This document shows, piece by piece, positions 16,746-22,517 of a stretch of 60,991 bases of DNA. The stretch is from Butyrivibrio sp. (GTDB lineage: Bacteria; Bacillota; Clostridia; Lachnospirales; Lachnospiraceae): NCBI RefSeq assembly GCF_015056685.1, contig NZ_SVFW01000022.1, positions 1-60,991 of the forward strand, in the 5' to 3' direction. The notes under the pieces were generated by a model, which saw nothing but the letters and a program-made list of their open reading frames with translations, ran no database searches and was not told the DNA's origin. A program made the translations under genes and the position numbers. Numbering within the stretch: the stretch's first letter is position 1; each line of letters opens with the position of its first letter.

Positions 16746-17693
16746 ATGGATTACAGGAAGATAGTAGTTGCAGGAGGCGGAGTGCTTGGAAGTCAGATCG
16801 CATTTCAGGCAGCATATTGTGGTTTTGATGTCACCATATGGCTTAGAAGCGAGGATAGTATGGGTCGCACCACTCCCAAGCTTACAAAGCTGTATGAGAC
16901 ATATTGCAATACAATAGAAGCCATGGCAACTGATGATGGAAAACTTGCTGAAAATTGGGCGCGTGGAATTTCTGAACATGAAAGCTTCAGTAAAAGCGTG
17001 TGCATGAGCAGAGCCCAGGATGCATATCAAAATATAAAAATGACTATAAATATGGAAAGTGCGGTTGATGACGCGGACCTGGTTATCGAATCAATGGCAG
17101 AGAACCTTGATGATAAGATATCGTTTTATAAAAAGATGGCACCACTACTGCCTGAAAAAACAGTAATTGTAACAAATTCATCTACTCTACTGCCATCAAA
17201 ACTTGCGCCTTACACAAAGAGACCGGATAGATTTCTTGCAATGCATTTTGCAAATTCTATTTGGAAGAATAATATGGTTGAGGTAATGACGCATGATGGA
17301 ACAGACAAGAAGTACTTCTATGACATTATTGAGTTTGCTACAGAGATCAATATGATCCCATTACCTGTTAGAAAAGAAAAATCAGGGTATCTGTTAAACT
17401 CTATGCTCGTGCCGCTTTTATTTTCCGGGATGGATCTGTATGTAAATGAAATCTCTGATTCCAGGAGCATAGACAGAGCTTGGACGCTTGGTACAGGAGC
17501 ACCGAAGGGACCGTTTCAGATTCTTGATATTGTTGGACTAAATACTGTTTACAACATTGTACATGAGTATGAGAAAACACCTTCATTCCTGGCTCCCTAT
17601 AACTTCAAAGGCATGGCGAGAATGCTTAAAACCTATATAGAAGATGGTAAGCTTGGAGTTTCAACCGGAGAAGGATTTTATAAATATGATTGA
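16746..17693 (+). CDS. 3-hydroxyacyl-CoA dehydrogenase (HBDH-type)
   Basis: This 315-residue NAD-binding enzyme has an N-terminal Rossmann motif (VVAGGGVLGSQIAFQAA), the family's VIESMAENLDDK and TNSSTLLPS segments, and a C-terminal helical domain ending with the GEGFYKYD signature. Such enzymes interconvert 3-hydroxyacyl-CoA and 3-ketoacyl-CoA. The start is set at 16746 by GGAGGA with a 6-base gap; a longer frame from 16698 overlaps cls without a ribosome site. As the last cargo gene it may process hydroxylated fatty acid derivatives, but a fermentative role cannot be excluded. Confidence 0.87.
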   Translation: MDYRKIVVAGGGVLGSQIAFQAAYCGFDVTIWLRSEDSMGRTTPKLTKLYETYCNTIEAMATDDGKLAENWARGISEHESFSKSVCMSRAQDAYQNIKMTINMESAVDDADLVIESMAENLDDKISFYKKMAPLLPEKTVIVTNSSTLLPSKLAPYTKRPDRFLAMHFANSIWKNNMVEVMTHDGTDKKYFYDIIEFATEINMIPLPVRKEKSGYLLNSMLVPLLFSGMDLYVNEISDSRSIDRAWTLGTGAPKGPFQILDIVGLNTVYNIVHEYEKTPSFLAPYNFKGMARMLKTYIEDGKLGVSTGEGFYKYD

Positions 17694-17778
17694 TTAAGAA
17701 ATGCAAATTAAAGTATTTTTCAGAGTTGAGCGTGAATAATATACATCACTTACACAGCCTCTTTGATTTTGTGAAAGT

Positions 17779-17796
17779 GGTACAAAAGTGGTACAA
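17779..17796 (+). promoter_or_regulatory. Integrase arm-type repeats, right end of A
   Basis: Two direct copies of GGTACAA (17779-17785, 17790-17796) with an 11-bp period lie 57-74 bp before att site 2. The following 55 bases (GGCGAAGCCCCTTTCTCTGC and so on) are nearly the same as before att site 3, showing that A and B share a right-end sequence. Confidence 0.65.
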
Positions 17797-17852
17797 ATAA
17801 AAAGCAGGGTCGGCGAAGCCCCTTTCTCTGCGGCTTTGTGAGACCACTAAAA

Positions 17853-17877
17853 GTTCGATCCCGGTCGCCGGCAGTAA
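17853..17877 (+). repeat. att site 2 (A/B junction)
   Basis: This is a copy of the 25-bp tRNA-Leu core with a single C-to-T change at 17859. It marks the right end of segment A and the left end of segment B. Confidence 0.88.
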
Positions 17878-18149
17878 GAGAGAAGCAGTGATGCTTCTCT
17901 TTTTTGCGTTCATTTATTTTGCTGAGTCAGTTTATTAAAGTATTCTAATAACCTTTTTTCTAAGGATTTATCCTTCTGGAGAGAGTTTACAAATGAAAAG
18001 AGTTCTGGGTCTTCAGATGAAGAAATCGTTATTGTACTTGGATTTGGATCATCTGTTAAGCCATAAAGATAGTCAGAAGTAGTGTTGAACGTTGACGCTA
18101 TGAAACATACTGTTTGGAATGATGGCTCCCTTTGCCCATTTTCATAACG
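17878..18149. repeat. 272-bp identical left-end repeat (copy 1)
   Basis: This stretch is base-for-base the same, by eye, as 22039-22310 with a constant offset of 4161. It covers the terminator and the C-terminal two thirds of the XRE gene. Beyond 18149 the two copies diverge sharply. Confidence 0.8.
17879..17905 (+). terminator. Terminator at left end of segment B
   Basis: A perfect 9-bp stem AGAGAAGCA-gtga-TGCTTCTCT is followed by TTTTT. It begins one base after the att core, so a tRNA-Leu transcript fused to this end would be terminated here. An identical copy opens segment C. Confidence 0.85.
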
Positions 18150-18251
18150 ACCGTAACCCATAGCGGACATATTGAGTCTGCGAGCTGCTTCTGCTTTATT
18201 TAATCCTAACTCTTCACGTGTTTTGATTAGTCTTTCTGCTTTGAAATTCAT
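17910..18251 (-). CDS. XRE-family repressor, copy 1
   Basis: This 113-residue protein has an N-terminal Cro/C1 helix-turn-helix (KAEAARRLNMSAMGYGRYENG, about 20-42) and a short C-terminal tail. It reads away from a divergent small gene, and two 13-bp operators (TAACCAATGGTTA and TAACCGATGGTTA) lie between them, so it very likely represses both directions. The start at 18251 follows GAGGTG and matches the length of the second copy (22071-22412). The last 85 or so residues are identical in the two copies, while the first 25 differ at about ten positions. Confidence 0.88.
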   Translation of the reverse strand: MNFKAERLIKTREELGLNKAEAARRLNMSAMGYGRYENGQREPSFQTVCFIASTFNTTSDYLYGLTDDPNPSTITISSSEDPELFSFVNSLQKDKSLEKRLLEYFNKLTQQNK

Positions 18252-18270
18252 ATTCACCTCATTTTTGATA

Positions 18271-18316
18271 TTGACAGATAACCAATGGTTATGTACTATA
18301 TAGTAACCGATGGTTA
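18271..18316 (+). promoter_or_regulatory. Promoter with two repressor operators, segment B
   Basis: TTGACA (18271-18276), a 17-bp spacer and TACTAT (18294-18299) form a rightward sigma-A promoter. The inverted repeat TAACCAATGGTTA (18279-18291) fills the spacer and TAACCGATGGTTA (18304-18316) covers the start region, 25 bp apart centre to centre. Repressor binding would block RNA polymerase directly. The same arrangement occurs at 22431-22476. Confidence 0.8.
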
Positions 18317-18357
18317 TATTATAACCAAATTAGTACATAAATCAAGGAGGAATGAAA

Positions 18358-18621
18358 ATGGGATGTTGGGTGATTGGAGCCGGTGAATTAGAAATTATTC
18401 CTGAGCCAGATGAGACATTGATTAAGGAGTATATAAAGTTTTCAAATAGGATCAATCCATACGCAAAAATGGATGAAAACTTTCCGAATCCTTGGTTTTT
18501 TAATGAGGATAACCGGTTAGAGTCGATAGCTGGTAAATTTGCGGAACCTTCTGTCTGGTATGACTACATAAAGAACTTTTTTGAGACGCTAGGTTATAAA
18601 GTAAACTTTGGCGTAACGTAG
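18358..18621 (+). pseudogene. 5' part of interrupted small gene (segment B)
   Basis: The first 81 codons (MGCWVIGAGELEIIPEPDET and onward) match the intact 123-residue gene of segment C at 22518-22889. After codon 81 (GYK, ending at 18600) the frame runs into an inserted element and stops after seven unrelated codons. The missing C-terminal 42 codons are found at 19476-19604. The start at 18358 has AAGGAGG upstream. The product, if made, would be a truncated protein of unknown function. Confidence 0.85.
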
Positions 18622-19475
18622 GCGAAAATCCACAGGCTTGCCTGTGGGATGAAGCCTTTTTCTTTTTTGACAATCACGTAGAATGATTAAATAATCTATG
18701 TATTAAAATAAAGGAGAGCACAAATGGATAATTCGAAATGCGTAGAGTATGTGAATTCTCATGTAGATGATATTGCTGAATATGTAAATGAGTGCTTTGA
18801 GCGATCAAAAGAATTCATAAAAGGAAAGTTGATTCGTCGGATAAGAGATGAATTGTCACCCACTCCAGTTCACTATGAGATAAAATATGTCTACGAACCT
18901 TATGATTATTCTGGAATACTTGTAGAAGATGGATACATTTCGCTCGACCAGACTGTAGGAGAATTTCTTGAAAACGAATATAGCGGAAACAAGGAAGCTA
19001 CTTATGAAAGCGGTCGCGGTTGGAATTATCTTACATACGACGACGAAATAAGTAATGATACATTAGATATAGCATCGGACATAATGTTTTCTGCAATACG
19101 CAGACATATTGAAAATCATTTTGGCGAAAGTCTTTCTGATGATGAACTCACAGATATTCGAGATTCCTGCAATGATTTCGGTGATATATATGTGGATTGC
19201 AAAGCCCATGATTTTTTTTGTAGTATGGGTGCTGCTGAGTTTGTTGGTATTGAGGATATGCAACTTAAAGACATTATTAAGAAAGGGAGAAATTCTAATG
19301 GCACGACCTAAAAGCAGAAATTTACCGCTAATGTGGTCGTTGGACTGCTTGGTAATGAAAGTCCTGATTCAAACAGATTTACACTTGTAACTCCAAAGTC
19401 TGAAAATGATGTACGATTACAATCTACGCTTGCCAATCAGAACCCCACGGGCTTGCCCGTGGGTATAGTCAGAAA
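18601..19475 (+). mobile_element. IS200/IS605-like insertion carrying a passenger gene
   Basis: Removing these 875 bp joins GGTTATAAA to TTGATTGGTGAA and restores the small gene in frame with no target duplication, as judged against the intact copy in segment C. Each end carries a short perfect hairpin: CCACAGGC-tt-GCCTGTGG (18631-18648, 30 bases from the left end) and CCCACGGGC-tt-GCCCGTGGG (19444-19463, 12 bases from the right end). Subterminal hairpins and no target duplication are hallmarks of IS200/IS605 single-strand transposons. No TnpA or TnpB is encoded, so it is non-autonomous. A 195-residue gene fills most of it. Confidence 0.65.
18724..19311 (+). CDS. Unknown protein carried by the IS605-like insert
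   Basis: This acidic 195-residue protein is not recognised. It is predicted soluble and mostly helical, with a run of conserved-looking aromatic and acidic residues (YEPYDYSGILVEDGYISLDQ) and two Cys-containing segments near the end (RDSCNDFG, VDCKAHDFFCS). AAAGGAGAG precedes the ATG. It sits alone between the two hairpins of the insert, so it is a passenger and not a transposase. TnpA and TnpB signatures (HUH motif, DDE/RuvC) are absent. Its function cannot be assigned. Confidence 0.6.
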   Translation: MDNSKCVEYVNSHVDDIAEYVNECFERSKEFIKGKLIRRIRDELSPTPVHYEIKYVYEPYDYSGILVEDGYISLDQTVGEFLENEYSGNKEATYESGRGWNYLTYDDEISNDTLDIASDIMFSAIRRHIENHFGESLSDDELTDIRDSCNDFGDIYVDCKAHDFFCSMGAAEFVGIEDMQLKDIIKKGRNSNGTT

Positions 19476-19604
19476 TTGATTGGTGAAAAGCAAATAGTGG
19501 GCGAATGTGATCCAGGAGTAAATTTCTGGGAATTGCATGATATTCAGTACAAGAAGTATAAAAAGTGGAAAGCGAGAATTCAGGATTATGATTTGGAAGC
19601 ATAA
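19476..19604 (+). pseudogene. 3' part of interrupted small gene (segment B)
   Basis: Forty-two codons (LIGEKQIVGECDPGVNFWEL and onward, ending DYDLEA) continue the small gene after the insertion. They match the C-terminus of the segment C copy (LVGEKQIVGECDPEVNFWEL) with a few substitutions and no frameshift. There is no start or ribosome site of its own. Confidence 0.85.
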
Positions 19605-19646
19605 AAAATGTGCAATGAAATTTCTATGAATTGTCACTCGATATTA

Positions 19647-19678
19647 TTGACTTAAGGTTTTGGTTACAATACTATAAT
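19647..19678 (+). promoter_or_regulatory. Promoter of the structured RNA
   Basis: TTGACT (19647-19652) is followed by overlapping -10 candidates TACTAT (17-bp spacing, 19670-19675) and TATAAT (19673-19678). Transcription would start near 19685, just before the first hairpin of the RNA. Confidence 0.55.
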
Positions 19679-19681
19679 CTT

Positions 19682-19852
19682 AACAGCGGACACTTGAGGT
19701 TCGCTTGAACGTTGAAATCAAAGAGGGTTCTGGAACGCTTTCTTTGATGGAGTTCTAGGTGGGTTCGATAAAAAACCACAAACCAGATAGGATTATCCGA
19801 AAGAAAATTATCTAAGAGACCTTGTAGTCAAATACAAGGTCTTTTATTTTTT
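19682..19852 (+). ncRNA. Structured RNA upstream of PBECR4-like gene
   Basis: There is no open frame, but four hairpins can be drawn in order: GTTC-gctt-GAAC (19699-19710), an exact 8-bp stem ATCAAAGA/TCTTTGAT (19717-19748), GTGG/CCAC (19759-19779) and AGATA/TATCT (19785-19813). They end in a perfect terminator. GGTTC recurs near 19698, 19726 and 19761, an irregular repetition. A promoter precedes it. RNA, terminator and then a ribosome site directly after the U-tract is the layout of type III toxin-antitoxin loci, where the RNA inhibits the nuclease. That role is inferred. Confidence 0.6.
19818..19852 (+). terminator. Terminator between structured RNA and PBECR4-like gene
   Basis: GACCTTGTA-gtcaaa-TACAAGGTC (9-bp perfect stem) is followed by TTTTATTTTTT. 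The T-tract runs straight into the GGAG ribosome site of the next gene, so only read-through transcripts carry that gene. Confidence 0.9.
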
Positions 19853-19861
19853 GGAGATGCA

Positions 19862-20476
19862 ATGGGAGTACTAGAATCTTTAAGCTCATATGATAAACTG
19901 CTAAATACCGAATATATAATAAAAATTGGCAGAAGAGGAAAGGCTATCGATCTTTGCCTGGTGTTTGATAAGGTCGATTGGTTTCACACGATGGGATTGC
20001 ATTATCTTAAGGATCTTGAATTCTTAAACGTACATGGGTCTCAAACAGAATCATTATATGATGAAATCATCGCAGGAACTTATGGGAATGTTGATTTTGA
20101 AAAATCAAGGTATTATACAAATGAAATGGAATTAAGGGTAGAACTTTTCGGACAGCTTGCAGACATAATAGAAAAGCTGGATAACCAAGAGTATAGCTTT
20201 TATGGCTTTAGTAGAAAGAAGTGCTCGTGGACAAGCATCAATGCAGATTATCTGATTAACAATCATGAGAGATTTGAAAATCTTATGCTATATAAGAAAA
20301 GCGATAATCTAGCAGGAATAATATTTATCAGTGAAATGTCTATCTTTTCTTCTAAGGCAAGTATGAATGACTACACAACTGGACAGACACAGTATATTGT
20401 TCTTAAGGTTGAAAGACGCGACAAGGTTACAGGTACTGTGACGCCTGTATTTAAACATAGAAACTATAAAGAATAG
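19862..20476 (+). CDS. PBECR4-like nuclease-fold protein, putative toxin
   Basis: This 204-residue protein resembles the PBECR4 family (phage barnase/EndoU/colicin E5-D/RelE-like nucleases): TEYIIKIGRRGKAIDLCLVF near the start, DWFHTMGLHYLKD (about 38-50), a helical middle, and the C-terminal YTTGQTQYIVLKVER. Members are predicted RNases in phage and conflict systems. GGAG is 5 bases before the ATG and directly follows a terminator T-tract, the same spacing as in the decayed ToxIN-like locus at 24.8 kb. Segment C keeps only the first eight codons of this gene. The family call is from memory of the pattern and should be checked by profile search. Confidence 0.65.
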   Translation: MGVLESLSSYDKLLNTEYIIKIGRRGKAIDLCLVFDKVDWFHTMGLHYLKDLEFLNVHGSQTESLYDEIIAGTYGNVDFEKSRYYTNEMELRVELFGQLADIIEKLDNQEYSFYGFSRKKCSWTSINADYLINNHERFENLMLYKKSDNLAGIIFISEMSIFSSKASMNDYTTGQTQYIVLKVERRDKVTGTVTPVFKHRNYKE

Positions 20477-20530
20477 TATCGTTTATGCATTTTAGATGTA
20501 TAACAAAAAGAGGTTGCAGTTTTATGAGTA

Positions 20531-20561
20531 TTGACCTTGCCCTAAGGGCATGCTTTATCCT
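20531..20561 (+). promoter_or_regulatory. MerR-type promoter of HIT-NUDIX operon 1
   Basis: TTGACC (20531-20536) and TATCCT (20556-20561) are separated by 19 bp, the overlong spacer typical of promoters activated by MerR-family proteins. The spacer holds the inverted repeat TGCCC-taa-GGGCA. The same promoter occurs before HIT gene 2 (26971-27001), and a variant occurs before the MerR-methyltransferase gene (25494-25524). Confidence 0.85.
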
Positions 20562-20594
20562 TATAAATGAAAACTGATATGCAAAGGAGAGGCT

Positions 20595-21089
20595 ATGAAC
20601 AGAAAAGATATTTTGGGGAATGAAATTAAGACTGAGTGCGTAGGATGCGCAATTGTGCGTGGTGAGGTGAAACTTCCCGGGGGAATTATTTATGATGGGG
20701 AGTCGATTATTCTTGCTGCAGATCCTGAGATTCCAATTCCCGGTTTTCTAATAATTACAAGTAAAAGACATATTCAGTCTTTTGCGGAATTAACTGCAGG
20801 CGAGAGAACTGAGATAGGAAATACAATAGCAATTGCAGAAAGAGCTATAAAGGACCTGAAAATTGCTGAAACTGTTACACTGGTGCAGGAAGAACGCTCC
20901 CGGCACTTTCATATATGGATTTTTCCTAATCAGGAGTGGATGCTTGACAAATTCGGATATGGTTTGCAGTATATGCGTGATATTAATGCTATTGCCAAAG
21001 ATAATGCTTCTGATGCGGATATTGAAAACGTGATAAGGACTGCCAAAGAAATCAAGAATTACATAGAAAGTGAAAACAAACATGACTAA
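20595..21089 (+). CDS. HIT-family nucleotide-binding protein, copy 1
   Basis: This 164-residue protein has the histidine-triad core HFHIWIFP (about residues 104-111, with Trp in place of the third His) and upstream elements of the fold (CVGCAIVRGEV, IPGFLIITSKRHIQSFAEL). HIT proteins hydrolyse or transfer nucleoside phosphates. The altered triad leaves the exact reaction open. AAAGGAGAG lies before the ATG. Its stop overlaps the NUDIX start, so the two proteins are made together and may act on the same nucleotide substrate. Expression is probably controlled by the MerR-type promoter upstream. Confidence 0.85.
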   Translation: MNRKDILGNEIKTECVGCAIVRGEVKLPGGIIYDGESIILAADPEIPIPGFLIITSKRHIQSFAELTAGERTEIGNTIAIAERAIKDLKIAETVTLVQEERSRHFHIWIFPNQEWMLDKFGYGLQYMRDINAIAKDNASDADIENVIRTAKEIKNYIESENKHD

Positions 21090-21831
21090 AATCATTCCAA
21101 TAAAAGAGCTAAAAATAAAAGAAGCTGCAGCAAGAGAGATTCCTAAGGATGTTGAAGAAGGAGTACAAGCCTATTGGAATGAACTTATAGCCAAGTATTC
21201 GGGGATGTTTAATGGGGCCTTATATTCTGTAATTAATATGGAAAATGATGACGGCATAGTCACAATAACTTGTGAGCCCTCTGATTATGCACATTACAAA
21301 TACAGTGAGATCAAGGATCCTGGAGAGTACGCATGTAGAATTATGTATGCGGGCTGCATATTAGTCTCATCTGACAAAAAGCTTTTTGTTTCACTAAATG
21401 GCGTAGGTTCAGAGTTTGTGGGAAAAATCCAAGGAATAGGAGGTGTTATAGACCCTTCTGACAGGATTATAGGTGGCTCCTATCGTGAGGATGGCAGTAC
21501 TGAGAATAATAAACTATCACCATTAGTAACAGCACTTCGAGAGCTTGAAGAAGAGGTAGGAAAAGAAATCAGGGATAGTGTTTCTGAAATAGGCAAATCA
21601 TATCTTGTCACTAATGATAATAAGTATGGCTTTCCTTTTGTATTTTATTCAGATCTTGATTCAGAAAATATCCTATATGCCTTTGATTCTTTTAAGAAGG
21701 AGACAGGCAGCAATGAGGTTGATAGGCTGATATATTTTGGAAAAGATGATATGGGTGAACTTGAGAAATATGAATCCGGACAAGATATTGGTGTAGTAGA
21801 TCTTTTGAAAATCATTATGGGGGAATTGTAA
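21082..21831 (+). CDS. NUDIX-like hydrolase, copy 1
   Basis: The 249-residue protein has a NUDIX-box-like segment in which GIGGVIDPSDR is followed by an insertion and then TALRELEEEVGKEI, matching the REx2EExG core. The N-terminal 100 residues are an unassigned extension. NUDIX enzymes hydrolyse nucleoside diphosphate derivatives. The ATG at 21082 overlaps the HIT stop codon (ATGACTAA) and gives the same length as copy 2; a GTG 12 bases earlier is less likely. It is the distal gene of a two-gene operon. Confidence 0.78.
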   Translation: MTKIIPIKELKIKEAAAREIPKDVEEGVQAYWNELIAKYSGMFNGALYSVINMENDDGIVTITCEPSDYAHYKYSEIKDPGEYACRIMYAGCILVSSDKKLFVSLNGVGSEFVGKIQGIGGVIDPSDRIIGGSYREDGSTENNKLSPLVTALRELEEEVGKEIRDSVSEIGKSYLVTNDNKYGFPFVFYSDLDSENILYAFDSFKKETGSNEVDRLIYFGKDDMGELEKYESGQDIGVVDLLKIIMGEL

Positions 21832-21939
21832 AAAAAGTAACTGAATATTACTTGTCTTTATCTCTATATAATAGACAAATAAAGCCAAATAATGATTTTG
21901 CTATGCATATTTGGAACTTATTTTATATGCTGCAAAAGT

Positions 21940-21957
21940 GGTACAAACTTGGTACAA
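21940..21957 (+). promoter_or_regulatory. Integrase arm-type repeats, right end of B
   Basis: Two GGTACAA copies (21940-21946, 21951-21957) with an 11-bp period lie 57-74 bp before att site 3, at the same distance as the pair before att site 2. The right end of segment C has none. Confidence 0.65.
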
Positions 21958-22013
21958 AAGAAAGGCAAGGCCGGCGAAGCCCCTTTCTCTGCGGTTTTCC
22001 AAGACTACTAAAA

Positions 22014-22038
22014 GTTCGACCCCGGTCGCCGGCAGTAA
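22014..22038 (+). repeat. att site 3 (B/C junction)
   Basis: This is an exact copy of the 25-bp core found at the 3' end of tRNA-Leu (535-559). It separates segments B and C. Confidence 0.9.
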
Positions 22039-22310
22039 GAGAGAAGCAGTGATGCTTCTCTTTTTTGCGTTCATTTATTTTGCTGAGTCAGTTTATTAAA
22101 GTATTCTAATAACCTTTTTTCTAAGGATTTATCCTTCTGGAGAGAGTTTACAAATGAAAAGAGTTCTGGGTCTTCAGATGAAGAAATCGTTATTGTACTT
22201 GGATTTGGATCATCTGTTAAGCCATAAAGATAGTCAGAAGTAGTGTTGAACGTTGACGCTATGAAACATACTGTTTGGAATGATGGCTCCCTTTGCCCAT
22301 TTTCATAACG
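22039..22310. repeat. 272-bp identical left-end repeat (copy 2)
   Basis: This is the second copy of 17878-18149, with no difference seen by eye. Divergence begins within the XRE coding sequence at 22311. Confidence 0.8.
22040..22066 (+). terminator. Terminator at left end of segment C
   Basis: It has the same sequence as the terminator at 17879-17905: a 9-bp stem with GTGA loop and a T-tract, one base after the att core. Confidence 0.85.
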
Positions 22311-22412
22311 CCCGTAACCCATTGCAGACATGTTGAGTTTTCTTGCTGCTTCAGCTTTGTTCATACCTAATTGTTCACGAATTTGGATTATTCTTTCAGC
22401 TTTGAATTTCAT
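22071..22412 (-). CDS. XRE-family repressor, copy 2
   Basis: This 113-residue Cro/C1-type regulator is paralogous to the one at 17910-18251. The helix-turn-helix region (MNKAEAARKLNMSAMGYGRY) and the whole C-terminus are the same, while residues 2-25 differ. GAGGT precedes the ATG. The operators in front (TAACCAATGGTTA and TAACCGATGGTTA) are unchanged between the copies, so the two repressors probably cross-regulate. Confidence 0.88.
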   Translation of the reverse strand: MKFKAERIIQIREQLGMNKAEAARKLNMSAMGYGRYENGQREPSFQTVCFIASTFNTTSDYLYGLTDDPNPSTITISSSEDPELFSFVNSLQKDKSLEKRLLEYFNKLTQQNK

Positions 22413-22430
22413 ATGGACCTCATTTCACTA

Positions 22431-22476
22431 TTGACAAGTAACCAATGGTTATGTATCATACAATAACCGATGGTTA
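22431..22476 (+). promoter_or_regulatory. Promoter with two repressor operators, segment C
   Basis: TTGACA (22431-22436), a 17-bp spacer and TATCAT (22454-22459) form the promoter. Operators at 22439-22451 and 22464-22476 are identical in sequence and spacing to those of segment B. Confidence 0.82.
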
Positions 22477-22517
22477 TATTATAACCTAAATTATTCATTT
22501 ATCAAGGAGGAATAAAA

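Larger units (their letters stand above)
535..17877. mobile_element. Segment A: integrative and mobilizable element
   Basis: The segment is bounded by att sites 1 and 2. It encodes its own tyrosine integrase at the left end, replication proteins (VirE-type helicase and CHC2 primase), a MobA/MobL relaxase with a matching oriT, and regulators (XRE, sigma-like, ORF6N). The rest is a TetR-led set of lipid-metabolism genes. No VirB4, VirD4-type coupling protein or other type IV secretion gene is present, so by gene content it is mobilizable and not self-transmissible. Both ends carry GGTACAA arm-type repeats. Segments B and C lie in tandem behind it at the same tRNA. Confidence 0.82.
20529..21831 (+). 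repeat. HIT-NUDIX cassette, copy 1
   Basis: Promoter, HIT gene and NUDIX gene together form a block of about 1.3 kb repeated at 26969-28270. Similarity starts at the MerR-type promoter and ends at the NUDIX stop codon. The two HIT proteins differ at 14 of 164 residues by hand count. Confidence 0.88.
17853..22038. mobile_element. Segment B: integrase-less tRNA-Leu island
   Basis: The segment is bounded by att sites 2 and 3. From left: terminator, XRE repressor, divergent small gene (interrupted by an IS200/IS605-like insert), structured RNA plus PBECR4-like nuclease, and a HIT-NUDIX operon. It has no integrase or relaxase, and GGTACAA repeats occur only at its right end, so it would have to be moved by the segment A integrase or together with it. 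Left and right ends are paralogous to those of segment C. Confidence 0.75.

Noticed and set aside
560..17852. Segment A as a self-transmissible conjugative element
   Set aside because: No VirB4, VirB6, coupling ATPase or other mating-pair genes are present; only relaxase, oriT and replication genes occur.
17834..17877. Additional tRNA-Leu genes at the att copies
   Set aside because: Only the T arm and 3' acceptor strand are present; no D arm, anticodon arm or 5' acceptor strand precedes them.
19298..19475. TnpB remnant at the right end of the IS605-like insert
   Set aside because: A short frame reads FTANVVVGLLGNESPDSNRF and onward, but no RuvC or zinc-finger motif is visible. It may simply be transposon end sequence, so no gene is called.
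19682..19852. Retron msr/msd RNA or a riboswitch for the downstream gene
   Set aside because: No reverse transcriptase gene is adjacent and no known riboswitch core was recognised. The terminator-to-ribosome-site layout and the parallel with the ToxIN-like locus fit an antitoxin RNA better, though an attenuator cannot be excluded.
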